From NCBI GenBank assembly GCA_013180625.2, contig SNVD02006118.1:62001-126000 (forward strand): a DNA stretch of 64,000 nucleotides, written 5' to 3'. Each line of letters starts with the position of its first letter. Positions within the stretch are counted from its first letter, which is position 1. The translations under genes were made by a program, and so were the position numbers. Source of the stretch: Boswellia sacra. Lineage: Eukaryota > Streptophyta > Magnoliopsida > Sapindales > Burseraceae. Under the pieces are notes generated by a model. That model was not told the DNA's origin. It made no database searches and saw only the letters and a list, made by a program, of their open reading frames with translations. Positions 11,236 to 22,310 of this stretch are shown piece after piece.

Positions 11236-12885
11236 ACTGGAGTCAGTTTGGATCTCCTCCTCCAATACTCATACTATATGTGAAAATATTGTGGAATCAT
11301 TTGCTTAGGTTGAAGTCTCCTAGTATTTTTCAAGGTTTTCTCGTCCCTTTTCCTATAAAATAGCTTATCTCCTTTGTCTCATTGGATTTTACTTAGATTT
11401 TTTATTTTTCTTTATTTATTTCTAATTAATATATTCATTTTTTTCCAATATAAATGTCAAATAAAACTTTATAGTATTAGGTTTACTTTTATCAATTCAA
11501 TCAATTTTAAATCAAATTGAATCAATTTTGTATTTGATAAAATTTTTAAATTAGATCAAATTAGGGTTTCCATGGATGTGAAAAGAGTTGAGTAGAAAAA
11601 AAAGTATATGTTAAATTTATAATGTTTGAACAACAGACTCATGAGACGGCTACCCTTAGTTGTAGCCCACTTTAGTTTTTTTAATTTTGTTTAATGTTAT
11701 TACAAAAATGATAGTTCTATTTGATCCACACTTTTTAACTTATTAGATTTCATTTTTTATATTTTTGATAATTGTACCTTTAAAATACAATTATTAAGAT
11801 GAGGCTTCTGATAATCTTTAATTGGTTGTGGTGTGGTAGGAATCAATGAAAAAAAAATTAAGGATCAAAACGAGGTATCGACATCCACATATCGTATGTG
11901 ATTTGTTTTCCTTTTGACTTTTAACTTTGTCCTCTTTCCCAACAGTAACACGAGTAGCAAAAGTTACATTAGCAATTGGTTTTAAAAATCCATTATGAAC
12001 AATGCTTATAACATGAATTGTCAAAATATTATTAGATAAATAATTACCATTTCATGCAGTATAACCTTCTTTATTTATTTTCATTTTTAACTTATTCAAT
12101 GATATTTCAACAACTCAAATTATATAAAGAGTTAGTCGTAGATATAACATTACTCAATATCCAAATACTGTTGTAATACTTGGATGATCTAGATTCTTCG
12201 AAATTGCTTCTACATATTAAATCAACATATTGGTTATTGATATATAATTAATAATTAGAAGGAACCTTTTGTTTTCTTTTACATATTGTTTCTTCAGGCA
12301 TCTAAACTGAAGTTATGCTATACATATTATACTCCTAAGCTTTCTTTTTTTAAATACAAGTGATATGAAGTCATTGACATGAAATTCTAAGAAAAGTGAT
12401 AAATAAGAAATACTACATCTTTTTTCTTCCTTTTCAGGATTTGAAAACTACACATTGGTCTAGTAAAAAAATTAAATATCTAATTAAAGGATAATTTTGG
12501 AAACTAATAGGGGTGGTCTTTGAGAAATTAATAGAAATGTTAAATTGGCTGAATTTAGATATACGGGTCGAAGAGTTATAAAGTGAGGGTTAGATAGCAC
12601 AACTCTTATAAAAATATTTCTAACTAAATGATTATTATACTGTATACATGAGTAATACTTCACATTCAAAATTTATATTCCAAGTTTTATATATAAAGTT
12701 ATATGACATCAGTAGTTTAGTGCCATATCAGTTATCAACATTTTATTATTATTTTTATTATTTTAGAACATTTTTTAATCAATCTTTTACTTATCAAATT
12801 AAGGAATTCAGCAAAAGTAACTTATATAGTCAAGGTAATTATTTTATTTACAAGTAATTGTTTTGAGATTATGCAATTGTAATAT
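11236..12885. other. AT-rich intergenic region
   Basis: No coding frame with recognisable content on either strand; small frames are low-complexity. Confidence 0.5.
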
Positions 12886-13330
12886 AGATTTCATTTGTGG
12901 ATTTTGAGACTTAGTTTTAACATGTTATTAAATGATTTTGATAAATCAATTATAATGTAGTATGTTGTATAGAATATTAACGGATAATTTCTTTGAAGGA
13001 TTTAATTTCAATTAAGTTTTTATTATGTAGGTTTGATTTGTGGGTTTTTTGATTTAGTTTTAATGTCTTGTTTTATGAATATTATTAAATTGATCATGAT
13101 GTACCATACTCTGTAAAATTTTGAATGGTACTTTTTTTTTTGTTTCCAAGTATTTAATTTGATTTAGTGTTTTATTATGTAGGTTTGATTAATAGGTTTT
13201 AATAATTAGTTTTAGTTTCAAAAATTTTGATAAATTGAATATGCATAATACATCATGTAATATATTGGAGGGTAATTTAAAAATAAAGTATTTAATTTGA
13301 GCTATGCCTTTATTTATATAGAAACATTTT
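12886..13330. repeat. Degenerate tandem repeat, about 147-bp unit, three copies
   Basis: Copies begin near 12886, 13035 and 13185. Each has the order GATTT..GGTTTT..AGTTTTA, then TTGAT.ATGTA.TAT, then ATTTAATTT, then TTATTATGTAGGTTTGATT. A further diverged copy appears at about 27680-27840. Confidence 0.6.
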
Positions 13331-13820
13331 AGTATATACATTTTTTGTAAAACTGTAAATCATAGTATTACATATATTTTTGTCATTTTAATTTTCATTT
13401 TATCTACATATAAAATATGCATTTTGAGGGGTAAATATGATTATGTCCTTCTCGTCTAGTGTAAAATTTTAATAAAATATATTTCTCATTAATAAAATTT
13501 TATTCTATCATAGAAGTTCTTTTAATTAAAGGTATCCCGATCTAGAATTTTTTTTTTTTTGGATTCATCCCAGGGACTAGACTCAACTGAAGTAATTTTA
13601 CTTAAAAGAAAGTTTGGTATTAAAAAAATTAAAAATAAGAATAATGTTAATTTTACAAACTATATATACAAATGTTTGCATATAAACAGATGAGCCACCA
13701 CAAGGTAAGTAGAGTAGTGAATGCATAAAATCAATTATTTTAATGAAGAATAATAATATGTAAATAAATGAATGATGGTATATTACTTTGTATATATGAG
13801 TTTATATACAAAGCTTATAA

Positions 13821-13834
13821 GGGTAGTATTACTC
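13821..13834 (+). repeat. LINE target-site duplication, left copy
   Basis: GGGTAGTATTACTC, identical to 16030-16043. Confidence 0.92.
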
Positions 13835-13944
13835 TCTAGGAAGGGAGGGTTTAGATTGGAAGGGAGAAAATTTTCTCTCAACTAGGGCCGCCGGAGTTAC
13901 TGTTTACTCCGCTCGTTTGGCGAATCAGCCTTTGAGATTTACAT

Positions 13945-14560
13945 ATGTTGTAGATCAGAATATCCTGAGGAAACTTTCCTTCTTGACCCTCTTCAGATTC
14001 CGACCGGAAGGCGATCAAAACCGTCGAAAACAGTGTTCGGATTTACTATTCATCCGCTGCCAACTGGCGAGTGAAACGACACCTCCATTACCATCGTGTT
14101 GGCCTTAGCTCGATCTACAACTTTTCCTTCATCAGCACCACCAGATTCACGTCGCAACACCTCCGTTCAGGGCCACAAAGTTTCGGATTTTCACTATTCA
14201 CCGCCGCCTGCCGCCTATCACTGGCGAGTGGCATCTCACCTCCATCAATTTCTTGTAGATCAGGCAACGTTCTACAAGTTTCCCTTCATCAGCACCACCA
14301 GATTCGCGCCGCAACACCTCCGTTCAAGGCCTCAAAGTTTCGGATTTACTATTCACCGCCACATCTCACCGGAAAACGGCGAGTTGTATCTCACCTTCGC
14401 CACCATCTAGTAGATCGGGCAACACTGACCAACTTTTCCTTCTTGGCCGTCATCTGATTCCAACGAAAAACCCCTCAAATCGCCGCTTCTTCAATTCGGA
14501 TATTACTGTTCATTGCGGTGGTTACTATTCATTTACCGGAGACACTGTTCATCAGCCCCG
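13945..14560 (+). repeat. Tandem units in the LINE 5' region
   Basis: Four degenerate units of about 140-160 bp begin near 13945, 14108, 14249 and 14409. Each has GTAGATC.GGCAAC-like sequence, then CTTTTCCTTC, CAGATTC, TTTCGGAT, and a TACTATTCACCG or TACTGTTCA word. The arrangement resembles monomer promoters of some LINE families; that function is inferred, not shown. Confidence 0.7.
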
Positions 14561-14634
14561 CCCAGTTTGTTCTTCAGGTTATTTCATGCATCTTTGCTTG
14601 TTGGTCGATTTCCTGATTCCTTGTGGTTTGGTCA

Positions 14635-15813
14635 ATGGATTCGCATAAGACTAATTGGGCCGACAAAGTTAAGATTACCGATTCGAGTAATCGATGCAAA
14701 CTGCTAGGGATTACTCCCAAGAAACCGAGTACAGTGCTTGAGATCCCAGATGAGATCGTTGATGAAAATGTGGCCGAATGGCGTAGATGTCTTGTTGGTT
14801 TATTTTCGGGATATGTGATACCTTTTCATGCTGCTCGCTCGTTGGCCATGCGTGCATGGAAATCCAGCGGCTTGGAGGACGTCCGTTCTACAAACAAGGG
14901 GTTTCTCATCTTCCGCTTCCAAACGGAGGAAGAGGTTCATAACATAATTGCTCGCGGTCCTTGGATGTTCGGAGGTAAAACAATTATCTTACAACCTTGG
15001 AACCCGTATTTAGATTTTAATGCAAATCAATTGAGGTATATTCCTGTTTGGATCCGATTATATGGCCTGCCTTTCCCTTTGTGGACAACCAAAGGTCTTA
15101 GCATTGTTTCCAGCATGGTTGGACAACCTATGTCTTGTGACAAGATGACTTCCGATCTTTCCAGATTGGAGTATGCGAGGGTATGTGTTCTTCTTGATGC
15201 AAAGCGCCCTCCGATCCAGAACTTTGAGTTCAAGTGCAAACTCTCTCCTGAGCCCATCCAAATTGAAGTCGAATATGAGTGGATTCCAAAACGTTGCTCC
15301 AAATGTCGCAGGTTTGGTCACCGTTGTCCGGAACCGGCAAAGACTCCAGTCCAGGATAAGATTGAGGCTAGCACCTCTGATAGCACCCCTTCTGATGGTG
15401 CCCCCTTGAATTCGGGTAAGGTTGCGACTGATGTCGCTGAGAGTTCCAAAGCTGTTGCTATTCCAGCAGATTCTTTAGTACAAGTTGTGCCTCCTAAGGC
15501 TGCTACAGTTTTGAGCACAGAGTCAGTCTCAGAATCTGACTCTCTATCTCCTTTTGCGACCGACCAAGATAAGCTTTTGGGTACTATCCATTATTCAACC
15601 AATCGCGAGACATCTGTTTCATCAGGGCGGATAAACACAGGACAACCTCTTGAGACTTCTTCCTCCCATTTTGAGCCTTTGAATAGGCTGAGTGATGAGG
15701 ACCAATCTGATAGGATTGATCATACTCATACGGACACCCCAGCTACCCCGATAAAGAAGGGTAAGAAGAAGAAAAACAAGAACGGCCGAAGCTCTTGTAT
15801 TTTTATGATTTAA
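14635..15813 (+). CDS. LINE ORF1 protein (DUF4283, zinc-knuckle)
   Basis: Intact frame of 392 aa from ATG at 14635 (MDSHKTNWADKVKI). Residues about 45-190 match the plant DUF4283 gag-like domain (WRRCLVGLFSGYVIPFHAA, GFLIFRFQTEEEVHNIIARG, PWMFGGKTIILQPWNP, IPVWIRLYGLPFPLWT). A zf-CCHC_4-like segment follows (IEVEYEWIPKRCSKCRRFGH). The knuckle reads CSKCRRFGHRC, so only one residue separates His from the last Cys where four are usual. The C-terminal half is Ser/Thr-rich and ends in a lysine-rich tail. ORF1 proteins bind element RNA in the retrotransposition particle. An upstream GTG at 14623 is in frame but not needed. Confidence 0.88.
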   Translation: MDSHKTNWADKVKITDSSNRCKLLGITPKKPSTVLEIPDEIVDENVAEWRRCLVGLFSGYVIPFHAARSLAMRAWKSSGLEDVRSTNKGFLIFRFQTEEEVHNIIARGPWMFGGKTIILQPWNPYLDFNANQLRYIPVWIRLYGLPFPLWTTKGLSIVSSMVGQPMSCDKMTSDLSRLEYARVCVLLDAKRPPIQNFEFKCKLSPEPIQIEVEYEWIPKRCSKCRRFGHRCPEPAKTPVQDKIEASTSDSTPSDGAPLNSGKVATDVAESSKAVAIPADSLVQVVPPKAATVLSTESVSESDSLSPFATDQDKLLGTIHYSTNRETSVSSGRINTGQPLETSSSHFEPLNRLSDEDQSDRIDHTHTDTPATPIKKGKKKKNKNGRSSCIFMI

Positions 15814-16029
15814 ACCGTTTGGGGTCATTTATCATTTATGTTGTTAAGGCCGTTTATGGCATTTTTACTTTGTTTTAGGCCGCTTGTGATCTATATTTTT
15901 TGATCTTTTGTTGGATTGTGTGTTTGGACTTTACGTCCTTCTTGTAATTCTTGGGGTATGCCCCTCGGATTTTTGTACATTTTAATTTTTTTTGGATTTA
16001 TATTACTAAGTAACTTTTCCAAAAAAAAA

Positions 16030-16043
16030 GGGTAGTATTACTC
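16030..16043 (+). repeat. LINE target-site duplication, right copy
   Basis: GGGTAGTATTACTC immediately after the A-run. Confidence 0.92.
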
Positions 16044-17738
16044 CAAAAATATAAAATAAAGCGTTTTAATGTAGAGACGCAAAACTATTATTTTTTTCTA
16101 TGAATCTTTGCTATTATTGAGGAACTTGTTTTTGTTATTATATTTCATATTATAAATTCTAAAGCTACATCAAATGTAACAAAATGAAAATAAAATTGCA
16201 CAGAGGAGTTTTACGTGTTTCAGCTTAACCAAGCTTACATCCATAGACAACCAAGTTACAATTCGTTATACATTCACGTTTACAAAGACTGACTTTGCAG
16301 TCGATGAATCCCATATAAGGATAGCAATTTGACCCGAGGATCTGGAAAATCCGGACGTCATAGTATTTGCTATACACCCCATATCCACTTACACTCACCT
16401 ATCCTATATATAAACAACATTCTAATCACTTAGAACTCCATTAATGGCAAACCAACGCCTTTCCTTGCTATACACCCCATAATTTGAGCCCCTCTCAAAT
16501 TGTATTACAAGTTTTCAATGAGATAACCACACTTTACTGGATAAACACGATCATGATAAGTAAAGAAGACTTATCACTACTCAAGCTAAGTAATGCAGCT
16601 TGCACAAACAAAGTGTTAATCTGACATATACTACAATTCTTCTTGATATAGAACCTGTCCGGTAACCTTTCCTTATTGGACAAGGATTCTTCAAAATCTT
16701 CCTATATAAAATAATATCCTGTAGATCTTGCAAATATAGGAAAGCTAAATCACATTAGGCTTGCACATATGAAGTGTTAACCTAACATATACTACACTTC
16801 TTGATATAGAACTCGTCCAACAACCTTTCCTTATTAGACAAAGATTCTTCAAGATCTTCCTATATAAAATAACATCATGTAAATCTTGCAAATATAAGAA
16901 AGCTAAATCACGTTAGGATATTGATTAAATAATCACATTTTCAGTTAAGTAACGCATAATCGTATCAGTTCAAAATAGGAGAGTAATTAAAATAAATATT
17001 ACAATATTTTTATTTTCTCTCAAAATGTCAACATATTAATGTTACATAGATGATAGATTGACTAGAATACATGACAGTCCACGTAACATTATCCTAATAC
17101 ATATTTTGATAGAATATTATATATATTTTTATATGAATAATACTATATCTGGCTTTTGCATGCAATAAATTTTTATATAATATCAATTAACAAAAAATTA
17201 TTGAACAAATTATTATCATCTAATTTAAAATGTTTTATTTATTTAATTATATTTTATCGAGACCAAGATTTTATATAAAAATGATTATAGATTTAGATTA
17301 CTCTTTCCATATAAACAAATCCATAAAAGAATATTTCAAAATGAATGAGAAAACGAGGACTTAAGCAACTTTTGTTATGAAGAAGGAATTCTTAGCGTAA
17401 ATCAGATAGATAGAAACATTCAATTCTCTCAACTCGTATCAAATAGTCGTTGAGGCAGTTTCGCACATCCAGCGGCTGAAAATGAAGTGGGGCCCCACAA
17501 AGTACCATCGCAGCGTCACATCACAAAATTCTTTTCTTTCCGGAGGGGAACAAATGGAGCCACAAGAGTCATAAATCTTAAGACACTAACATGCGTGCTA
17601 CGATCTCTAACTTCAACGGCTACCGTTTACTAACGCCGTCACTTTCAGTCTGCTGAAATACATTAAACAACAGCTTACAATTTCTCCCCGTGAGCCCTCA
17701 CTTTGGTAAACACCAAACAAAATCACTCAGAACCGGCC
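16044..17738. other. Intergenic region with a 160-bp tandem duplication; Erlin promoter at right
   Basis: Positions 16599-16758 and 16759-16918 are diverged copies of one unit (GCTTGCACA..AAGTGTTAA ... AAGCTAAATCAC). No gene was seen. The last 250 bases before 17739 are less AT-rich and probably hold the promoter and 5' UTR of the Erlin gene; no clear TATA box was picked out. Confidence 0.55.
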
Positions 17739-20394
17739 ATGGATTCACCGCAGCAGAGAGCAGAAGCGGCGGCTGCCGCTGCCCATCGCCCTCCGTCCAC
17801 CAGTGGCGATTCATCGGCCCTTCTCACTGTGTTCCTGACTTTCATCGCTATCTTCGCTATGGTGACCTCTCTGTCACTGTCTCTACAAACTTGAGCTCTA
17901 GTCAATTTATTGAACCCATTTTATTAAAGTTAATTTGTCTGGTAATGTCCGTGGTGTATAATTTGTCATGATATTTGATGATAATAATTCCAGATATTGA
18001 TTCCAACATCGTCAACATTGAAAAGTAGCTTATCAGTTTTGCATCAAGTTCCAGAAGGCCATGTTGGGGTCTATTGGAGGGGAGGTGCCCTTCTAAAGAC
18101 AATTACAGATCCAGGTCTGAGTTGTGTACTCGTTTCCTTTGTGATTTTTGCATAATATAGTTGCTCAAGTAAATGCGTGATATGAACTCTCAGGTTTCCA
18201 TCTGAAGTTGCCTTTGATTACTCATTATGAGCCTGTTCAAGTGACCCTCCAGACAGATCAGGAAAGTTTTGTTTTCAAGTTGTTATGCTATGGACTTCAT
18301 TTCTATGCTTCATTCCTTCTTCTGTGTAAAAATGCAGGTTACTGATATTCCATGCGGGACTAAAGGTGGTGTCATGATCAACTTTGAGAAGATAGAGGTA
18401 ACGCTTTTTTACGTGATCCTATGTTAACACTAGCGAATTCGATATGAATTGATTTAAGTGCTCTTTCGCAGGTTGTTAACCGGCTTCGAAAGGATTTTGT
18501 TTATGAGACACTTCGTGACTACGGCGTGCAGTATGACAAGACTTGGATATATGACAAGATTCATCATGAGATCAATCAGTTCTGTAGCTCTCATAGTCTT
18601 CAGCAAGTTTATATTGATGTGTTTGATCAGGCAAGGAATAGTGCTGATTGAATGTAGCTTAAGGCCATGGATGCCGCTATGCCTTTCAATTCCTTTTTTA
18701 TATGCTATTGCTCTGTGCTGCTGAGAGCAGCTTACCTTTTCGTCCTTACATTGTGGTGTAATTAAAGGGGTCACAGGGCTCAAGAGTATGTTATGCCCAG
18801 TTTTTCTTCTTGCCTCTATTGCCTTCCTGTGAGAGCAAAGAAATAGATGTGGCTTTACATGTGTGTGGAGTTGTCAACATTATTAATTAACATCATTGAA
18901 TTTTTGTTTTCAGTACTGTGATCAGGATCCTTGAGCTTTGTTTTATTAGATACATACAGTTTTACATACATGTCATACATAAATAGCTGGGGAGGTAAGT
19001 AATTCCCATGCATAGACGCCGAAACACATTCACATACATATACACATGCATAGGCACGTTGATACTTAAAGTTGTCTATGTGTTTGCATTTATATTTCTC
19101 CCTCAATTTGTAGTCAAATTTTAATGAATATTGAGAATGATCTATTTTTACACCTTTCAGATTGATGAAAAGATGAAAGATGCTCTTCAGGGTGATTGCA
19201 CACGTTATGCTCCAGGCATTGAAATTATCAGTGTGAGAGTTACAAAGCCTACAATTCCAGATAGTATTAGACGAAATTTTGAGCAGATGGAGGAAGAACG
19301 CACTAAGGTGAATGCTTGGAATCTTGAAAAATATTTTTGTCTTATTTTTCTCGTTTTACTTTTCTGTTGTAAATCTTTTTATGATAGAAGAGATCCTTAA
19401 GTTTAGTCAAACACCCATGTTAAACACAGGAGTTTGTCTGAAGCTACCTTGGCTCTGGATTTTGTAATTTTCTTTGTTTGTGCTGTAGAGAATTTCCAGA
19501 TTCTCTAGTAACTTATTCTGACTTTCTCAATTTCTTGTGATTCTATTGTAAGATATAAACAGAAAAGAAAGCTAGATATTGTTGTGATTAGAGGATATTG
19601 GGAACCTGTTATTCATCATTAAAATGGATGTTTCACCTTTCCAGCCTCAAAATTCTCCATGATTAATAATGAGCACTCATGCATGTGTTAGTGCAGTCAC
19701 ACACACGTGTCCTAGTTTTGTTGCTTTTATATATTAGAGTCAGTGTTTGATAGAGCTAATATGCGTCATACTGCCTTGGCATGATACTGGATAGGTGTTG
19801 ATTGCTATCGAGAGACAGAAAGTAGTTGAGAAAGAGGCAGAGACAAGCAAGAAGATGGCTATCAGTGAGGCTGAGAAGAATGCCAGTGTTAGCAAGATCC
19901 TCATGGAACAGAAGTTGATGGAGAAAGACAGTGCCAGGAGGCAGGAAGAAATTGACAACCAAATGTACTTGGCTCGTCAAAAGAGCCTAGCAGATGCTGA
20001 TTTCTATCGGTGAAATGCCTTGTCCCCTTTTCTATGCTTAAGTGTAAATTTTTGGATAATAAGATTAGGCAAATGGTTAATGGTATTCTGTCTCTTTTGC
20101 AGCATACTGAAGGAAGCTGAAGCAAACACGCTGATGCTTACTCCCCAATATCTTGAGCTTAAATTCATTGAGGCTATAGCTGATAATACAAAGATTTTCT
20201 TTGGTGATAAGGTTTGTAATTTACCTGCTCCTTTTATGCGTGTGTGCGTGTTAGTGGAGGGACAGATTGACCAGGCTGAAACTCACGTCTTCATTTTGCA
20301 GGTACCCAATATGATTTTGGATCAGAGATTGCTGGGGAACTTCCTTGATGAGGTTTACAGAAATAAATCTAGGGAGTGGAAATCAGATACTTAA
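17739..20394 (+). CDS. Erlin-like SPFH/band-7 membrane protein
   Basis: Nine exons: 17739-17861, 17994-18114, 18194-18261, 18338-18397, 18472-18630, 19161-19307, 19795-20009, 20103-20211, 20302-20394; predicted 364 aa. Residues about 27-46 form one membrane anchor ([15 protein letters not shown]). The SPFH domain follows ([74 protein letters not shown]), then a charged helix ([19 protein letters not shown]) and a C-terminal part ([16 protein letters not shown]). Animal erlins form ring complexes in the ER membrane and help degrade ER proteins; the Arabidopsis homologue, as I recall, is At2g03510. Oddities: intron 3 needs a GA donor (CAG|GAAAGT, 18262) and intron 5 a GC donor (CAG|GCAAGG, 18631); all others are GT-AG. 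Confidence 0.93.
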
Positions 20395-20620
20395 ATTCTA
20401 GTTAGTATGTATCATGTTATCAGTTGGTGTAGACGTACTGTCACATACTTGAGGAGACAGAAAATGATTGAATGTCTCTCCAACTCACATTTACGTGAGA
20501 GCATTTTGTTTTTGGAGTGTAAAGGTTCTTTCTGAAGGCAATCAACTTTTTTCTTGGCCATTGATCTCAAATGCTGCCAATGATTTGAACAATCTCATAT
20601 TTCACTGTTTAGTGTTATTA

Positions 20621-20623
<3 letters not shown>

Positions 20624-20661
<38 letters not shown>
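20624..20661. repeat. (TG)n microsatellite
   Basis: About 19 uninterrupted TG units downstream of the Erlin stop codon, probably within or just past its 3' UTR. Confidence 0.95.
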
Positions 20662-20662
<1 letters not shown>

Positions 20663-21655
20663 TGCCGATTGAATTTCTCATCTTATGTGTGCTTGAATCG
20701 CAGTGTAATTTTCTTTGTTTTTGTTGCCCTCTTTTCTTCAGCCAAAGTTTTGGGGCATATACGTGGTGTTTCTGTCAATGAAAACCAGAAACGGTAGGTA
20801 ACAGCTGACGGCCATCGGCCATGCTTATACAGCTACCAGTCAATATTACCTGCATCTTCCCAAATCCCAATCCTGGCTTGTGGGCCTTGGAAATGGCCAA
20901 CCCTGTTGACATCTTACTGCTTTAACTGCATTATTTTGCATAGATTCTTTTTTTATTGATAGGAAAATGCAAAGCACCATGATTAAAAGGTTTCGAAGTC
21001 ACCGACGTAATATCTATACTCTTTTTCAAACTTGCCAGTTGCTGCAAGCCTTTCACCTATATTAACCCCCAGCAACGACTTTGTGAAAGACGTTGACACA
21101 GGGAAAATTATTTCTTCAGTGACGTCTCAAAATGTCCGTGTGGAGAATTATTTTGCATCAACTGCCTTGTTTTCTCACAGTTGAGTGCAAGAAAAATGTT
21201 AATTAATTGCATGCTTGAATTTATAAATGATCGTCACATCAAGAGAGTATTTTTGATATGAACACTAGATTTAAAGCATGAAAACGTGGTTCGTGTAACA
21301 AATTTGTTCTTAGATGTAGTTTAGTGCTAGGCAAATAAGCTTCTGAACGAACATAGACTTTACGACAAGCCGTCTCGACAGCAGTTAGGTTCATCAATTA
21401 TTTCTTGCTACAATTATGTTATGTTAAGATAAGCAGTGTCTATATAGTCTGCGGGAGACTGTGCAAAGAAAATCTAAAGTTTATATTAGTTTTTAAGTAA
21501 TTTTTGTTTAGAAAATTATTGAAAGCAAGTTTTCAATAGTTTATGGATGGGGTAAATGGCATAAATCAAAAATAAAATGAAATGCTTTATTTCTAAATTA
21601 ATATTATACTTGTCATTTCTTTATAGAAATTGATTGGCGAAAATTTTGTATTTGC
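20662..21655. other. Intergenic region between Erlin and the CACTA element
   Basis: No gene-like frame and no clear repeat; presumably the 3' flank of Erlin. Confidence 0.5.
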
Positions 21656-22053
21656 ATACACTACAAGGGACGGGGGCATATAATGCGCCCTTCTGCGGCG
21701 GTTTTAAAAAACCACCGCAGAAGGGTTTCGGAAACATACTTATATGGCGGTTTTATAAACCGCCGTAGAAAGCTTTTAAAAATTCCCAAATGAAACCCTA
21801 AATCCAATTGCATGCGATTCCTTCGATTTCCTCCCTCCCCATATTTCTCTGCGGCGAAATCCCCTTCGCGTGTCTCTCTTCAGCGAAATTGCCGCCCTCC
21901 CCCCTGCCGCTGCTGTTCCCGCCATTTCCCCCATTTGTAACCGCCGTAGAACCTGCGATTTCCTCTCGGTCTGCACCGTGCCTCGGTCTCCCTCCGTGCG
22001 TTTCTCTGCCGCTGTCTCCCTCCGCCATTTCCCCCGCATGTAACCGATTTTGC

Positions 22054-22310
22054 CGTGATTTCCTCTTGGTCTCCTCCCCCGCGTCTTGGTCTCCCTCCAC
22101 GAGTTTGTCTAGAGCAAAATCGGCCCCCCACCCTGCCGCTGCTGCCTCCATTTCTCCTGCAGCTGCCAGCGAAGCCGTCGCCGTGATTTCCTATCGGTCT
22201 CCTCCCCCGGGTCTCGGTCTGCCTCCGCGAGTTTGTCTAGATCAAAATCGGCCCCCCACCCTGCCGCTGCTGCCTCCATTTCTCCTGCAGCTGCCAACGA
22301 AGCCGCCGTC
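22054..22310 (+). repeat. 128-bp tandem duplication in the GC-rich 5' part of the CACTA element
   Basis: Units at 22054-22181 and 22182-22310 share CGTGATTTCCT.T.GGTCTCC, TTTGTCTAGA.CAAAATCGG and the CCCTGCCGCTGCTGCC block. The surrounding 21800-22400 is C-rich and open in several frames, which reflects composition rather than a protein. Confidence 0.85.

Larger units (their letters stand above)
13835..16029 (+). mobile_element. LINE (L1-type) retrotransposon retaining ORF1 but lacking ORF2
   Basis: A perfect 14-bp duplication GGGTAGTATTACTC flanks the element (13821-13834 and 16030-16043). The element ends with an A-run (16021-16029), the signature of target-primed reverse transcription. 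It contains a C- and T-rich 5' region with tandem units, an intact 392-codon ORF1 with DUF4283 and zinc-knuckle features, and a roughly 215-base 3' tail. There is no endonuclease or reverse transcriptase ORF2. Full-length plant L1 elements are about 6 kb, so this is an internally deleted, non-autonomous copy with both ends preserved. Confidence 0.9.

Noticed and set aside
15027..15518. Minus-strand frames of 66-91 aa across the LINE ORF1
   Set aside because: Antisense shadows of the intact ORF1 frame.
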